Of a stretch of DNA of 64,000 nt, positions 26,936-36,784 are shown in pieces. Numbering within the stretch: the first letter of the stretch is position 1; every line of letters begins with the position of its first letter. The notes below the pieces were generated by a model. It was not told the DNA's origin and did no database searches. It saw nothing but the letters and a program-made list of their open reading frames with translations. This DNA is from Bin55 sp009840545 (GTDB lineage: Bacteria; Pseudomonadota; Gammaproteobacteria; Pseudomonadales; Azotimanducaceae): positions 3,348,001-3,412,000 of the forward strand of contig OZ242357.1 of NCBI GenBank assembly GCA_965208815.1, in the 5' to 3' direction. The position numbers and the translations under genes were made by a program.

Positions 26936-27439
26936 ATGAACACTGAAACTGTAGCCGTAAAGAGACGGGTCCTGCGTAGCGACTTAGAACATGGCGCACA
27001 ATGTGTCATTTTGTGGGCATGTGCTATCTATGTAGTCTGGACCATTCATACCAATCAGATTGGATTTGATGAGAGTTACATACTTGCCGGATATGTCGGA
27101 TCAGCAGTCATCTTTCCCTGCTTTAGTCTGTTCGTCCTGAAGTTGGTGCAACTTATTAAGTTTGCAGTCATGCGACGAATCAAACGCTATGAGTTCATTG
27201 ACGATGAGCATCGCAAGACTAGGGGACAAAAACAGAAGCTTGTGATGAGGAAGTTTAGAGACGACGATGGACGCCTTTCGATTGAGTTGGGGACCACAAA
27301 GAGCAACTTACCACTACTGTTTGCACTCTACGCTTTGGTAGTGCTCACCAGTCTCCTATACAAGAACGAAATCTACTTCGTAGTCGCGTTGGTTCTTACC
27401 GGATGTCTGGTTGCTAGTAGCGTTATGGTCTTGGTCTAG
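26936..27439 (+). CDS. Membrane protein, four predicted helices
   Basis: 167 residues from the ATG at 26936 (GGGAG 5 bases upstream); a GTG at 26912 is an alternative. Two hydrophobic segments near the N-terminus (CVILWACAIYVVWTI; AVIFPCFSLFVLKLV), a basic cytoplasmic loop (~80-130, KTRGQKQKLVMRKF), then two more (LLFALYALVVLTSLLY; FVVALVLTGCLVASSVMVLV). No family is recognised. The next gene is also a small membrane protein on the same strand, so the two may act together. Confidence 0.5.
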   Translation: MNTETVAVKRRVLRSDLEHGAQCVILWACAIYVVWTIHTNQIGFDESYILAGYVGSAVIFPCFSLFVLKLVQLIKFAVMRRIKRYEFIDDEHRKTRGQKQKLVMRKFRDDDGRLSIELGTTKSNLPLLFALYALVVLTSLLYKNEIYFVVALVLTGCLVASSVMVLV

Positions 27440-27463
27440 AGTGGGATTTCGATCAACAAAGCC

Positions 27464-27793
27464 TTGGAGCGGGGCAATACCTCACTATCAAAGGATGAGA
27501 TAGACGAATTCGCGCAGCCCGAAAACGACGACGCGGACTATGTTTGGGTCTCTATTCCCAGACTAGACGGTCGAATAAGATTTTCGCGAATATGGGCCTT
27601 GACACACCTGTACTATCTCGGGATCTGGATTCCACCAGTTCCAGCAATACCGTTGATTGGCCTGTTATTCGGTGACTCATTCTGGTTAGGCTTTGTTGTG
27701 GGCACTGTCTACGTCTTCGTGATTGAAATGTGCACCTTGATCACACTTTTCAATGTGTTCGAGCACTTATTCCCGTCCAAAGGAAGTGCTTGA
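27464..27793 (+). CDS. Small membrane protein, two to three helices
   Basis: 109 residues, TTG start 24 bases after the previous gene. An acidic N-terminus (DEFAQPENDDADY) is followed by hydrophobic segments GIWIPPVPAIPLIGLLFG and FWLGFVVGTVYVFVIEMC. No family is recognised. It ends in a CTTGAG/CTCAAG inverted repeat that may separate it from the convergent autotransporter gene. Confidence 0.5.
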   Translation: MERGNTSLSKDEIDEFAQPENDDADYVWVSIPRLDGRIRFSRIWALTHLYYLGIWIPPVPAIPLIGLLFGDSFWLGFVVGTVYVFVIEMCTLITLFNVFEHLFPSKGSA

Positions 27794-27820
27794 GCCAATT
27801 GACTCAAGAATCAGTCCGAC

Positions 27821-30800
27821 TCAGAATCTAATCGACCCAGTTACCTGGAACTCCTGAGTTGAATCTCCTCTCTGACGATTTCCATCGGAGATGAGAAAAC
27901 CAATTGCACCGCTTCCACCCGACAGCAATCCTAACTCAGCCTGTACTTCCATTGATCTACGGGTATTGCCCAACTTATCACTTTCGAATCTCAAGTGCGG
28001 CACAAATTTGATGCGGTCGTTGAATACGTACGAGCCATAGCCAACCTTTGCCTGAAGCGACCTTCGATTGCTGCATGAGTAGCCAAAATCACTTGAAGAC
28101 TCGATCGGCGCAGTGCGCATCCAATCAAATTCTCCACTCTGTGAATCACATCCGTACGATGGACGCAATTCCAAGTGCCAGCCCAGTTCATCGTTGGAGA
28201 GATCGTAGGTAGCACTGACGCTCCAGCCGGATTCCTGAATGTCTGTATGGTCATTCAATTGGAATCGGCTCCCGCGAGCTTCAATCTGAATCAACGGTGT
28301 GGTCAATCGCAGTCCTCCGGCTACTTCCAGTCCTTCACCTCGAATGTCGTCACCGTGGTCGTAGCGCAACCCGATCTGACCAAATGGCTGGACTCTGAGT
28401 ACACGAGCAATTTGTTTGGTCACGGACCCGGCTATCGCTAAGCGAAACTGGCGTGCAGAAGCACGGAGTCCACTGGTAAATTCCGTTTCCTTCGAGTTTA
28501 GCGTGATGCCGCTGAAATCTGTACGAACAGCAAGGCTGTATGAATCCTTGTTGGACAGGACCCTACGCAACCCCAGGGCACCCAAATTCATCGTGAGCGG
28601 GCTCGTACTAACTAGTTCGCTGCCCGAATGAATCTTAGTTTCGCCTCGACCGTAGCCGAGACCTGCCCAAACGCTGTAAGCGGAATTCAGTTCCTTCTTG
28701 AAGTAGGGGATCACGGAACGGAGAGATGTCTTGAGGTTTTCTTCCACCCTACCCCAGGAATATGCACTTTGGCTAGTGCTACTCATTAGTGCAAGTCCCA
28801 CGATACCGTTCCGCAATGCGTGGATGTCTGTACCCAAATAGCTTGTTTCAGCTTGGCCAACGTAGCCATCTCCTGCAAAACTAGAGGAATCCGTTTTGCT
28901 CCAGAAACTAAACGTGCTAGTGAACGAATCTCGGGAACCTGATTGGTCAATGTTGTCTGCAATCTCGGGATTGAATGATCTATAGAGATGACCCCGAGAG
29001 AAAGCTGCCGAGGAATTCGAGCCAAAATTCAAGTGACTGAGCGACGAACTATCGTTGAAGGGAGCGTCAACTAAACTCCTATTTGCTCTCCTGAACGCAA
29101 ACTGACTCCAGACACTGCTTAGAGTTGGATCAGATTCGTTTCGAATGTGTGTTGCTCTGTCGCCAATGGCGGTTGTCGCACTCGTCAAGAGACTCCTGCC
29201 GTAGGCGGACAGGGAGTTGCGTGCAACGGTCATCAGTTCTTCGTCGCTCACAACGACGTTGAATTGCTTTCGAGCGCTGTTGCCGTCGGGATCGGTGGCG
29301 ATTACTACTACGGAAGTCTTACCTCTCTGTATAGGTGCCAAGTGCAACGTCTCCCGAACAAGAGCGACTTCCGCTATTTCCGATTCATTGCCGTCGAGCG
29401 TGTGAAATGCTAGAGGGTCGCCATCGGCGTCGCTAAAGCTATCGTGCATGTTGAAGGACAAGCTCTCCCCACCATGCTGGAGGGTAACGGCAGCCACAGA
29501 TTGATTCGCTATCGGTGCGGTCTTGACGGTTACCCTAAAGGTATCCGTTGCTGACTCCCCATCGGGGTCGGTTGCCTCGGCCGTGATCGTCGCGGTTCCT
29601 GCCGATTCTCCATGAACCGTTAGAACATTCGAGTCGGAAATGTCGACTGTTGCTATGTCGGAATCGTCGGATTCCGCTGTGAACGTGAGGTCGTCTCTCT
29701 CTGCATCGGAAAAGACGTCTTCCAAATCGGCCTCGAAGTCTTCGTCTACATAAATTGTCTGGTCTGCTATAGGTTCGTCAACTTGAGGTGCTGTGTTGAT
29801 TTCCTCGCTCAGTATCGCAACATGGAAGTCCGTAGATGCGGTTTGCTCAATGTCGTCTTCTGCAGTCACTGTAATGATGAAGTCGCCGCGCTTTAGCGGA
29901 TAGATACGAATAACGGTGTTGTTTTCGCGCAATACGACATCGGCATACTCCTCCGTAGAGGGTTCGACTTCAATTTCCAACTCGTCCGGCTTCTCGTCGT
30001 CGAACAATCCTTCGATATCAACGTCATAACGAGTGTGGGAGACCAGAGATATTTCAATGTCGTCCAATTGCCGAGTAACTATCGGTGGATCATTGGCTTC
30101 AAGAACCAATATCTCAAATTCATCACTTATCGACTCACCCAATGTGTCCGTTGCGGTAACGGTGCAAGTTGTCGCTCCCTCCGCGAGAGCCGAAATCTTT
30201 AGTGTTTCGTTGTCTTGAATGGAGGCTTCGGCAACTTCTTCGTCATCGATGGTTGCTTCGAACTCAAGCTCGTCGCCCTCATCTTCGAAGTGAGAGGACA
30301 ACAGGATGTCGATCACGCGACCGACTCTTGTGTCGATGTCCTCAAATTCCTGGGCGAGAATTGGCGGCTCGTTGTTGCTGACGTTGACTGAGAATCGAGC
30401 CGTTGCGACGTTTTCAGCCGCATCGGTGACTGTGACGCTAATGCGCACCGAACCTTCCGATTCTCCACTCACCGTCAAGTCGCTATCCGTTACATCGACG
30501 GATGCAACGGATGAATCGGCGGACTTTGCGGTATAGGTGTGAATGTCCTCGGGTTCGTCCTCAAAAACCGAGTCCAAATCCAGTTTCTTTTCCCCGCCGA
30601 CGTTGACATCCATGTCAGCGAGCTGCTCGATGAGAGTTGGGGCGAGATTCTCATGCACGGTTACCAAGAAAGACTTGGCCGCGCGAAGAGGCGGATCGCC
30701 CGTATCCGATGCTTCGATGGAGATCGTACTCTCGCCTTCTTTAATTCCCTCGACAACTACATAGCCGTCCTCGTCGATTTCTGCTGTCGCGGTACCCGTC

Positions 30801-33490
30801 CGACTGCTGGTCGCTTCAAAGGAAAGGACATCGTCGATATCGGGGTCGGTGAAATGGTCGCTTCCAAGGAGGTCTTCAGGCAGCCCTAGACCGACGAGAA
30901 CTTCAACGTCTGCAATTTCTTCGCTCGACGGAACGGGTGCTTCGTTAACGTCGTTGACCGTGATCGTGATTTTCTCCGAGTCGTATCCTCCAAACTGGTC
31001 TTCTACATACAGCGTGACTTCGTATTCGGATTGGCTCTCGAAGTCCAGATTTTCATAAATCGTTATGTGACCGGTCGTGGTGTCTGCCGCGAACGGTCGA
31101 TCCTCTTCTGCGAGACGGAAGTAAATTTCTTCGTTGTCCGGGTCATAGGCATCGGGAGTCCTAGTGAAGTACTTGCCCACAGAGAAATCCTCGTCAAGGG
31201 TGTAGGTCGTCGTAACTCGCTCGAATCTTGGAGCACTGTTGTGTCGCTTCACATGTACGTCGAACGTTTCGCGGACTGTGTAGCCATCTTCATCTTCAGC
31301 TATGACCGTGACGAATGTGGTTACCCTGTCTGTTTGAAGAGAATCTGCAGGAGTCAAGGTCAGTTCTCCATCGTATTCTGAAACCTCAAGAACGTGGTAG
31401 TTTCCGGATCGCACCTCGTAAGTGAGGTGGTCTGCTTGTCTGTCTTCTGTATGGTCGAAATACTCATCAAGCTGGATGGTTTCCGAGGGATCTCCAATGA
31501 GAAAGTGAGCGTCCGGCATGGGATGGCTGATGAGTCCGGACCAGACGTTGTCCGTAGTGAGCTCAAAGGCTAGGGTGTCTGCAAATCCCGAAAGATCTGT
31601 AGCAACCAGATCGAACCGATAGGTTGAGTCGGATCGACCGCGTTCCAAGGGTCGCACGGACTTCACTCGAATCTGATGGGAATTATTGATAGTCCCATCT
31701 GAGGAATTCGATCCCTCCAATTTGCAACTTGCAGTCAGAGAAGGTCTATCGGGATAGACGAGCTTGAAGTGCAGACGATCCCTTCCAGCGAGGGTAAAGC
31801 AGAGCCTGTCGTTGCTTGGAACTACGTCCAGTGCTGTAAAGACCATGTCAAACGATGTGTCCGAACCAGCGTCGTAGTTGTCAAGATATGCGGAGTTCGA
31901 AGAGGCGTTCACCAGCCTGCCGCCCAAAATGTTTGGCTCGATGTTTGTGCCGTAGACGATCGACACCGTTGCTTTGGCCGATGCGGAACCCGGATCATCG
32001 TCAGTGTCTTCCGTTGCCGTTATCTCAAGTTCAACTTCCTGAACAGTTCTTAGCCCCACAATGTCTTTACGACGCACCTGGACATGTGGTAGACCACAGT
32101 CGGAACCACCTGAAGTCGAGACCCTTACGGTTGCATACTCGGAACCTTCAATGATTTCAGCGTTGTAGCAAAGAGGATCGTCTTCCTCATCAACGAACCA
32201 ATTGCGTACATGAAAATTCACCCAGTCTTCGTCGAATCCCATGTTTTGATGAGCGGTCACTTCCATTTCCTCGAATTCTTGCTCGCCGACAGTAGGACCT
32301 TCGTCGACGTCGAGGACATCTATCGTTATGACTAGGTTGTTGGACGAGTCTCCAACGGAGTCAATTGCTGTTACGTGAAGTATGTGTTGAGTGGCAGTCT
32401 CGTAATTTAGTTCTTCCCCTTGTATAACGCTGATGAGACCTGTCTGCTCGTCGATCTCAAAGACTGCATCATCGGGCTCGACGGTCTCCAGACTATAAGT
32501 AATGCTGTGGTTCTCGGCGTCTGTGAGCTGAAAGTTGCCGGCTACATGAATGTTTGACGGGTTGTCCTCAGACATTTCGTAAGTAACGGCGGTCACTCCG
32601 AAGACGGGAGCTCTGTTCCGGATCACCGTGAAAACGATGTCGCGCTTCACCTGGACCGAAGAATCTTCCTTGAATGTAGCCGTAACAGTCACCCGTGCGT
32701 CCGTCTCTTCGGAATCTCGGTAAGTTCCTATGAGTCGGAATAGGTCGTCTTCGACCAATGAGTCGAAGTCGATGACAATGACTGTACGCACGGAGTTTCT
32801 TGGACTCACCGATGCGGAATAGCTCCAAAGATGCGGATTTGAGGCGGACGAGTCAATTCCCCGCTCGGTCAGGAATGTAAACAACGCGATTGAGGACAGG
32901 GTCCCAGTTGCGGAGTTGTTGCTTACTAGTCTCACAAAAGGCATACGTTGTTGTTTCTCGCTACCGGCGAGTAAATCATCATCAAGCTCGAAGTCGGCAT
33001 GCGTTTGTCGATTTGTGGCGGCAGAAGCATCGCCGAAACCGTAGTCGGTCTCGATCGTCGTCGTGCCAGCTTCGTAGACAACACCATGGGCTGCCAAAGT
33101 CAGTGCGTAGGAGGTGTTTGCGGCGAGACCTTGGACAGTCGTCTCACAGGTGATCGGATAGGAAGTTGTGCTGTCGCAATTGGTTGAATTGACTTCCACG
33201 TCGGTGGAGCTTGACTCGTCGGAACCTTGTGCTTGCCACGTGATGCGAGTCTCCGTGACGACCTGATCGGAGACGCTTGTGTTTGTGTCAACAGTCCATC
33301 GCAGGAAAACTGAAGTGGAGGACTCGACAACGGCAAGTTGAACAGAAGGCGCAGGAGGTGCGTTCGCGTCCTGTGCGTTGACGTATACGCCTGCAAGTGC
33401 ACTTAGTACGATCAGAAGTTTGAACCAGATTGACGTAGTACTGAGTTTGGCTCGTTTTTTACTATTCAAAGTGCTCAACAGTTTGATCAT
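27821..33490 (-). CDS. Giant cadherin-repeat autotransporter adhesin
   Basis: 1889 residues from the ATG at 33490 (a GTG at 33541 adds 17). An extended signal peptide (FKLLIVLSALAGVYVNAQ) is followed by a fibronectin-III-like region. About ten cadherin/Ig-like repeats come next, with motifs such as LTDAENHSITYSLE, FxIDxxTGxI and DVNEAP, and later repeats of the form LxDxDxxVGxxxxxxLxxxFxDxxxDxLxFxA. Residues ~1600-1889 form a C-terminal beta-barrel ending in GSIRF with a terminal Phe, as in autotransporters and outer-membrane proteins. Ca-binding Asp motifs fit a rigid surface adhesin. It stands alone on this strand. Confidence 0.8.
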   Translation of the reverse strand: MIKLLSTLNSKKRAKLSTTSIWFKLLIVLSALAGVYVNAQDANAPPAPSVQLAVVESSTSVFLRWTVDTNTSVSDQVVTETRITWQAQGSDESSSTDVEVNSTNCDSTTSYPITCETTVQGLAANTSYALTLAAHGVVYEAGTTTIETDYGFGDASAATNRQTHADFELDDDLLAGSEKQQRMPFVRLVSNNSATGTLSSIALFTFLTERGIDSSASNPHLWSYSASVSPRNSVRTVIVIDFDSLVEDDLFRLIGTYRDSEETDARVTVTATFKEDSSVQVKRDIVFTVIRNRAPVFGVTAVTYEMSEDNPSNIHVAGNFQLTDAENHSITYSLETVEPDDAVFEIDEQTGLISVIQGEELNYETATQHILHVTAIDSVGDSSNNLVITIDVLDVDEGPTVGEQEFEEMEVTAHQNMGFDEDWVNFHVRNWFVDEEDDPLCYNAEIIEGSEYATVRVSTSGGSDCGLPHVQVRRKDIVGLRTVQEVELEITATEDTDDDPGSASAKATVSIVYGTNIEPNILGGRLVNASSNSAYLDNYDAGSDTSFDMVFTALDVVPSNDRLCFTLAGRDRLHFKLVYPDRPSLTASCKLEGSNSSDGTINNSHQIRVKSVRPLERGRSDSTYRFDLVATDLSGFADTLAFELTTDNVWSGLISHPMPDAHFLIGDPSETIQLDEYFDHTEDRQADHLTYEVRSGNYHVLEVSEYDGELTLTPADSLQTDRVTTFVTVIAEDEDGYTVRETFDVHVKRHNSAPRFERVTTTYTLDEDFSVGKYFTRTPDAYDPDNEEIYFRLAEEDRPFAADTTTGHITIYENLDFESQSEYEVTLYVEDQFGGYDSEKITITVNDVNEAPVPSSEEIADVEVLVGLGLPEDLLGSDHFTDPDIDDVLSFEATSSRTGTATAEIDEDGYVVVEGIKEGESTISIEASDTGDPPLRAAKSFLVTVHENLAPTLIEQLADMDVNVGGEKKLDLDSVFEDEPEDIHTYTAKSADSSVASVDVTDSDLTVSGESEGSVRISVTVTDAAENVATARFSVNVSNNEPPILAQEFEDIDTRVGRVIDILLSSHFEDEGDELEFEATIDDEEVAEASIQDNETLKISALAEGATTCTVTATDTLGESISDEFEILVLEANDPPIVTRQLDDIEISLVSHTRYDVDIEGLFDDEKPDELEIEVEPSTEEYADVVLRENNTVIRIYPLKRGDFIITVTAEDDIEQTASTDFHVAILSEEINTAPQVDEPIADQTIYVDEDFEADLEDVFSDAERDDLTFTAESDDSDIATVDISDSNVLTVHGESAGTATITAEATDPDGESATDTFRVTVKTAPIANQSVAAVTLQHGGESLSFNMHDSFSDADGDPLAFHTLDGNESEIAEVALVRETLHLAPIQRGKTSVVVIATDPDGNSARKQFNVVVSDEELMTVARNSLSAYGRSLLTSATTAIGDRATHIRNESDPTLSSVWSQFAFRRANRSLVDAPFNDSSSLSHLNFGSNSSAAFSRGHLYRSFNPEIADNIDQSGSRDSFTSTFSFWSKTDSSSFAGDGYVGQAETSYLGTDIHALRNGIVGLALMSSTSQSAYSWGRVEENLKTSLRSVIPYFKKELNSAYSVWAGLGYGRGETKIHSGSELVSTSPLTMNLGALGLRRVLSNKDSYSLAVRTDFSGITLNSKETEFTSGLRASARQFRLAIAGSVTKQIARVLRVQPFGQIGLRYDHGDDIRGEGLEVAGGLRLTTPLIQIEARGSRFQLNDHTDIQESGWSVSATYDLSNDELGWHLELRPSYGCDSQSGEFDWMRTAPIESSSDFGYSCSNRRSLQAKVGYGSYVFNDRIKFVPHLRFESDKLGNTRRSMEVQAELGLLSGGSGAIGFLISDGNRQRGDSTQEFQVTGSIRF

Positions 33491-33716
33491 CGCGGTTTGC
33501 CGACACCTTCGAGCTTGAACATTGAATGCCTCGAACGTCACAACAATCCCATAGGGACTAAGTGTCTAGTAATGCAGTTCTGCTTCATGGGTGCGACCTT
33601 CTAAACCTTCTGTATTCTCTCCGATTTGATTAGACACAAGTGGCGTTCAAATGTTGCGAAAGTTGCATCACGGTGTGAATTTTCTGCCCAAGATTCGTAG
33701 CCACTAGTCGTGTAAC

Positions 33717-35582
33717 ATGAACCTGAGCACCATTAAGGAGAATTGCGTGCGCACCGTAGCTCGAATCGTACTTGCTTCCTGTTTGACACTTGCCCTCTGC
33801 ACCTGCTTAGCAGCCCAAGAAATTCGGACTTTCACCTCCCATGCGTTGACACTTGAAGATAGTCCCAAGTATCCAGCTAATTTTGGACACTTGGAATACG
33901 TCAATCCCAATGCACCGAAAGGCGGAACCATGAGGCTGTTCGCAGTGGGAGGATTTGATAATTTCAATCCATTCATCATCAAGGGCGAAGAAGCCGCTGG
34001 GCTAATCGACCGATTCTACGAATCATTAATTCGTACGACCGAGGACGACTCACTGACAGGTTATGGGTTGATCGCTAGGGGTATAGAGGTCGCCGAAGAC
34101 CTTTCATTCGTGATCTATCACCTTCGTCCCGAAGCAAGATTCAACGACGGTTCTCCTATTACAGCCGAGGATGTTGTATTCAGTTTCAACATTCTCAAGG
34201 AAAAAGGAGAGTATTTCTATCGCGCATACTACGCCAATGTCTCGGAAGCAATCGCGCTCGACTCCCACTCCGTGAAGTTCGTTTTCTCCGGCGAACCCAA
34301 TCGTGAACTGCCGCAGATCGTCGGGCAAGTTCGTGTTTTTTCTAAGGACTATTGGGAGGATCGAGAATTCGACAAGACGACGCTTGAACCACCTGTCACA
34401 AGTGGTCCGTACAAGATCGCAGACTTTGAACCAGGACGATATGTCGTCTTTGAACGAGACCCTGACTATTGGGGTGCAGATCTGCCTCTTAATCGAGGAC
34501 TCTACAACTTCGATGTCATTCGTTACGACTATGTTCGAGACGATGACGTCGCCATCGAAGCTTTCAAGTCGGGTGAGTACGATTTTCGTGGCGAGAACTC
34601 CAGCAAGAAGTGGGCGACTTCCTATGATTTTCCTGCCTTGAATGAAGGTATGGTTCGAAAGGAAATGCTCCGCCACTACAGAGCGACCGGTATGCCATCG
34701 TTCGTCTTTAACACTCGCAAGGCAAAGTTCCAGGATCCACGGCTTCGCAAAGCACTTGGCTACTGTTTCGATTTCGAATGGTCGAACAGGAATCTCTTTT
34801 ATGGACAGTACACGCGAAGCCGCAGCTTTTACGACAACTCTGAACTTGCTGCCGAAGGATTGCCCTCCGAAGCCGAATTGAAGATTCTGGAGCCTTACAA
34901 GGGCAGAATCCCTGATGAAGTCTTCACTACTGCTTTTGAAGTTCCCAAGACCGATGGATCAGGAAACATCCGTGGCAATTTGAGAGAAGCAATCAACCTA
35001 CTGAACGATGCGGGATGGAATGTGGAGAACAATCGACTTGTCCATTCGGAGACAGGAGAAGCCTTGGAGATTGAATTCCTGCTTGTTTCTCCAGAATTTG
35101 AAAGAATCGTGTCTCCTTTCATACAAAACTTGAACAGACTTGGGGTTCAGGGAACGATTCGGACAGTCGAGCCAGCGCAATATCAGAATCGCATACGTGA
35201 ATTCGACTACGACATGATCACAATCGTGTTCGGCCAGTCACGTTCGCCTGGAAACGAACAACGAGACCTTTGGGGTTCTGCCGCCGCCGACGTAGCCGGT
35301 AGTAGAAATTTCGCAGGTATCAAGAATCCTGTCATTGACGAACTCATCGAAAACGTTGTCGAGGCAACGTCTCGAGCCGAGCTTATTGTTGCGACTCGTG
35401 CATTGGATCGAGTCTTGCAATGGCACTACTACGTCATTCCAACGTGGCACATTAACTCGGATCGGGTGATTTGGTGGGACAAGTTTGGACGACCCGCAAT
35501 CAAACCGAGATTCGGTCTTGGTCTGTGGTCGTGGTGGCTTGATCCCGAGAAAAACGAGCGTGTAGAGTCCTATAGAAACTAA
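33717..35582 (+). CDS. yejA: ABC transporter substrate-binding protein, YejA type
   Basis: 621 residues. Signal peptide (IVLASCLTLALCTCLAAQ), then HALTLEDSPKYPANFGHLEY and NPNAPKGGTMRL, the usual YejA opening. Family 5 solute-binding domain with RPEARFNDGSPITAEDVVFS and YDYVRDDDVAIEAFKSGEYDF. In enterics YejA delivers peptides, including microcin C, to the inner-membrane complex. The permease genes follow on the same strand, 83 bases on. Confidence 0.9.
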   Translation: MNLSTIKENCVRTVARIVLASCLTLALCTCLAAQEIRTFTSHALTLEDSPKYPANFGHLEYVNPNAPKGGTMRLFAVGGFDNFNPFIIKGEEAAGLIDRFYESLIRTTEDDSLTGYGLIARGIEVAEDLSFVIYHLRPEARFNDGSPITAEDVVFSFNILKEKGEYFYRAYYANVSEAIALDSHSVKFVFSGEPNRELPQIVGQVRVFSKDYWEDREFDKTTLEPPVTSGPYKIADFEPGRYVVFERDPDYWGADLPLNRGLYNFDVIRYDYVRDDDVAIEAFKSGEYDFRGENSSKKWATSYDFPALNEGMVRKEMLRHYRATGMPSFVFNTRKAKFQDPRLRKALGYCFDFEWSNRNLFYGQYTRSRSFYDNSELAAEGLPSEAELKILEPYKGRIPDEVFTTAFEVPKTDGSGNIRGNLREAINLLNDAGWNVENNRLVHSETGEALEIEFLLVSPEFERIVSPFIQNLNRLGVQGTIRTVEPAQYQNRIREFDYDMITIVFGQSRSPGNEQRDLWGSAAADVAGSRNFAGIKNPVIDELIENVVEATSRAELIVATRALDRVLQWHYYVIPTWHINSDRVIWWDKFGRPAIKPRFGLGLWSWWLDPEKNERVESYRN

Positions 35583-35665
35583 GGTACTCATGGCACGCTT
35601 TAGACGATGCTTTGATAGCCCACGGAACGCTTTGCCGAACTCTATCTGACAGCTACTGTTGAACC

Positions 35666-36784
35666 ATGCTAGCCTACGTAGTCCGCAGAATTCTCCTCAT
35701 CATTCCGACTCTGTTCGGAATCATGGTGATAAATTTTGTGGTTGTTCAGTTTGCGCCGGGTGGTCCCATCGAGCAGATCATCTCTGAACTTACGAATCCA
35801 GACCTCCAAGTAACCCAACGCATTACGGGAGGCGGAGGCGGAGAGGTTGGTGGTCCCGGGCAAGACTCGATCCAGTCCGGCGGGGGAAGTGGGATCTCGA
35901 GCAAGTATCGTGGAGCTGAGGGACTGGATCCGGAGTTCATCAAGGAACTGGAGGAGTATTTCGGATTCGACAAGCCGTTGTGGGAACGATTCTTCATGAT
36001 GATGGGGAATTACATTCGGTTTGATTTCGGTAACAGCTACTTTCGAGACCAATCCGTCATTGAGCTTGTACTTGACAAAATGCCGGTTTCGATTTCACTC
36101 GGATTGTGGACCACGTTGCTCGTCTATCTCATTTCGATTCCATTGGGAGTTCGAAAAGCTGTCAAGGACGGGACGAAGTTTGATGTTTGGACGAGTGCAG
36201 TCGTAATCATCGGCAATGCAATACCTGGGTTCTTGTTTGCCGTCTTGCTTGTGGTGCTTTTCGCGGGAGGTAGCTATTTCGAGTGGTTCCCGTTGCGCGG
36301 ACTCACTTCCGACAACTGGGTGGACCTAAACTGGATTCAGAAATCGATGGATTACCTCTGGCACATGGTTCTACCAGTTGCAGCCTTGGTAATTGGCGGT
36401 TTTGCCACTCTGACATTCCTTACCAAGAATTCCTTCCTGGACCAAATAAACCAACAGTATGTAATGACTGCTCGCGCCAAAGGAATCGCGGAGCGGCGCA
36501 TTCTCTATGGCCACGTCTTCAGAAACGCGATGCTCATCGTAATCGCAGGATTTCCCAGCGCTTTTGTAGGCATCCTGTTCACTGGTGCATTGTTGATCGA
36601 AATTATTTTTTCTCTGGATGGTCTAGGACTGCTTGGCTTTGAAGCCGTCCTGAAACGGGACTACCCGGTGATTTTTGCGACTCTCTATTTCTTCACGTTA
36701 CTCGGATTGCTCATGAATCTCATTGGTGATCTCACTTATACGTTTATCGATCCGAGGATCGACTTCGAGACACGTGGTGGTTGA
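35666..36784 (+). CDS. yejB: ABC transporter permease YejB
   Basis: 372 residues, six membrane helices. N-terminal MLAYVVRRILLIIPTLFGIM and the periplasmic Gly-rich insertion (GGGGGEVGGPGQ, ~55-80) are typical of YejB. The permease motif, containing MTARAKGIAERRILYGHVFR, sits at ~270-290 and contacts the ATPase. It overlaps yejE at its 3' end, so the two are translationally coupled. Confidence 0.92.
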   Translation: MLAYVVRRILLIIPTLFGIMVINFVVVQFAPGGPIEQIISELTNPDLQVTQRITGGGGGEVGGPGQDSIQSGGGSGISSKYRGAEGLDPEFIKELEEYFGFDKPLWERFFMMMGNYIRFDFGNSYFRDQSVIELVLDKMPVSISLGLWTTLLVYLISIPLGVRKAVKDGTKFDVWTSAVVIIGNAIPGFLFAVLLVVLFAGGSYFEWFPLRGLTSDNWVDLNWIQKSMDYLWHMVLPVAALVIGGFATLTFLTKNSFLDQINQQYVMTARAKGIAERRILYGHVFRNAMLIVIAGFPSAFVGILFTGALLIEIIFSLDGLGLLGFEAVLKRDYPVIFATLYFFTLLGLLMNLIGDLTYTFIDPRIDFETRGG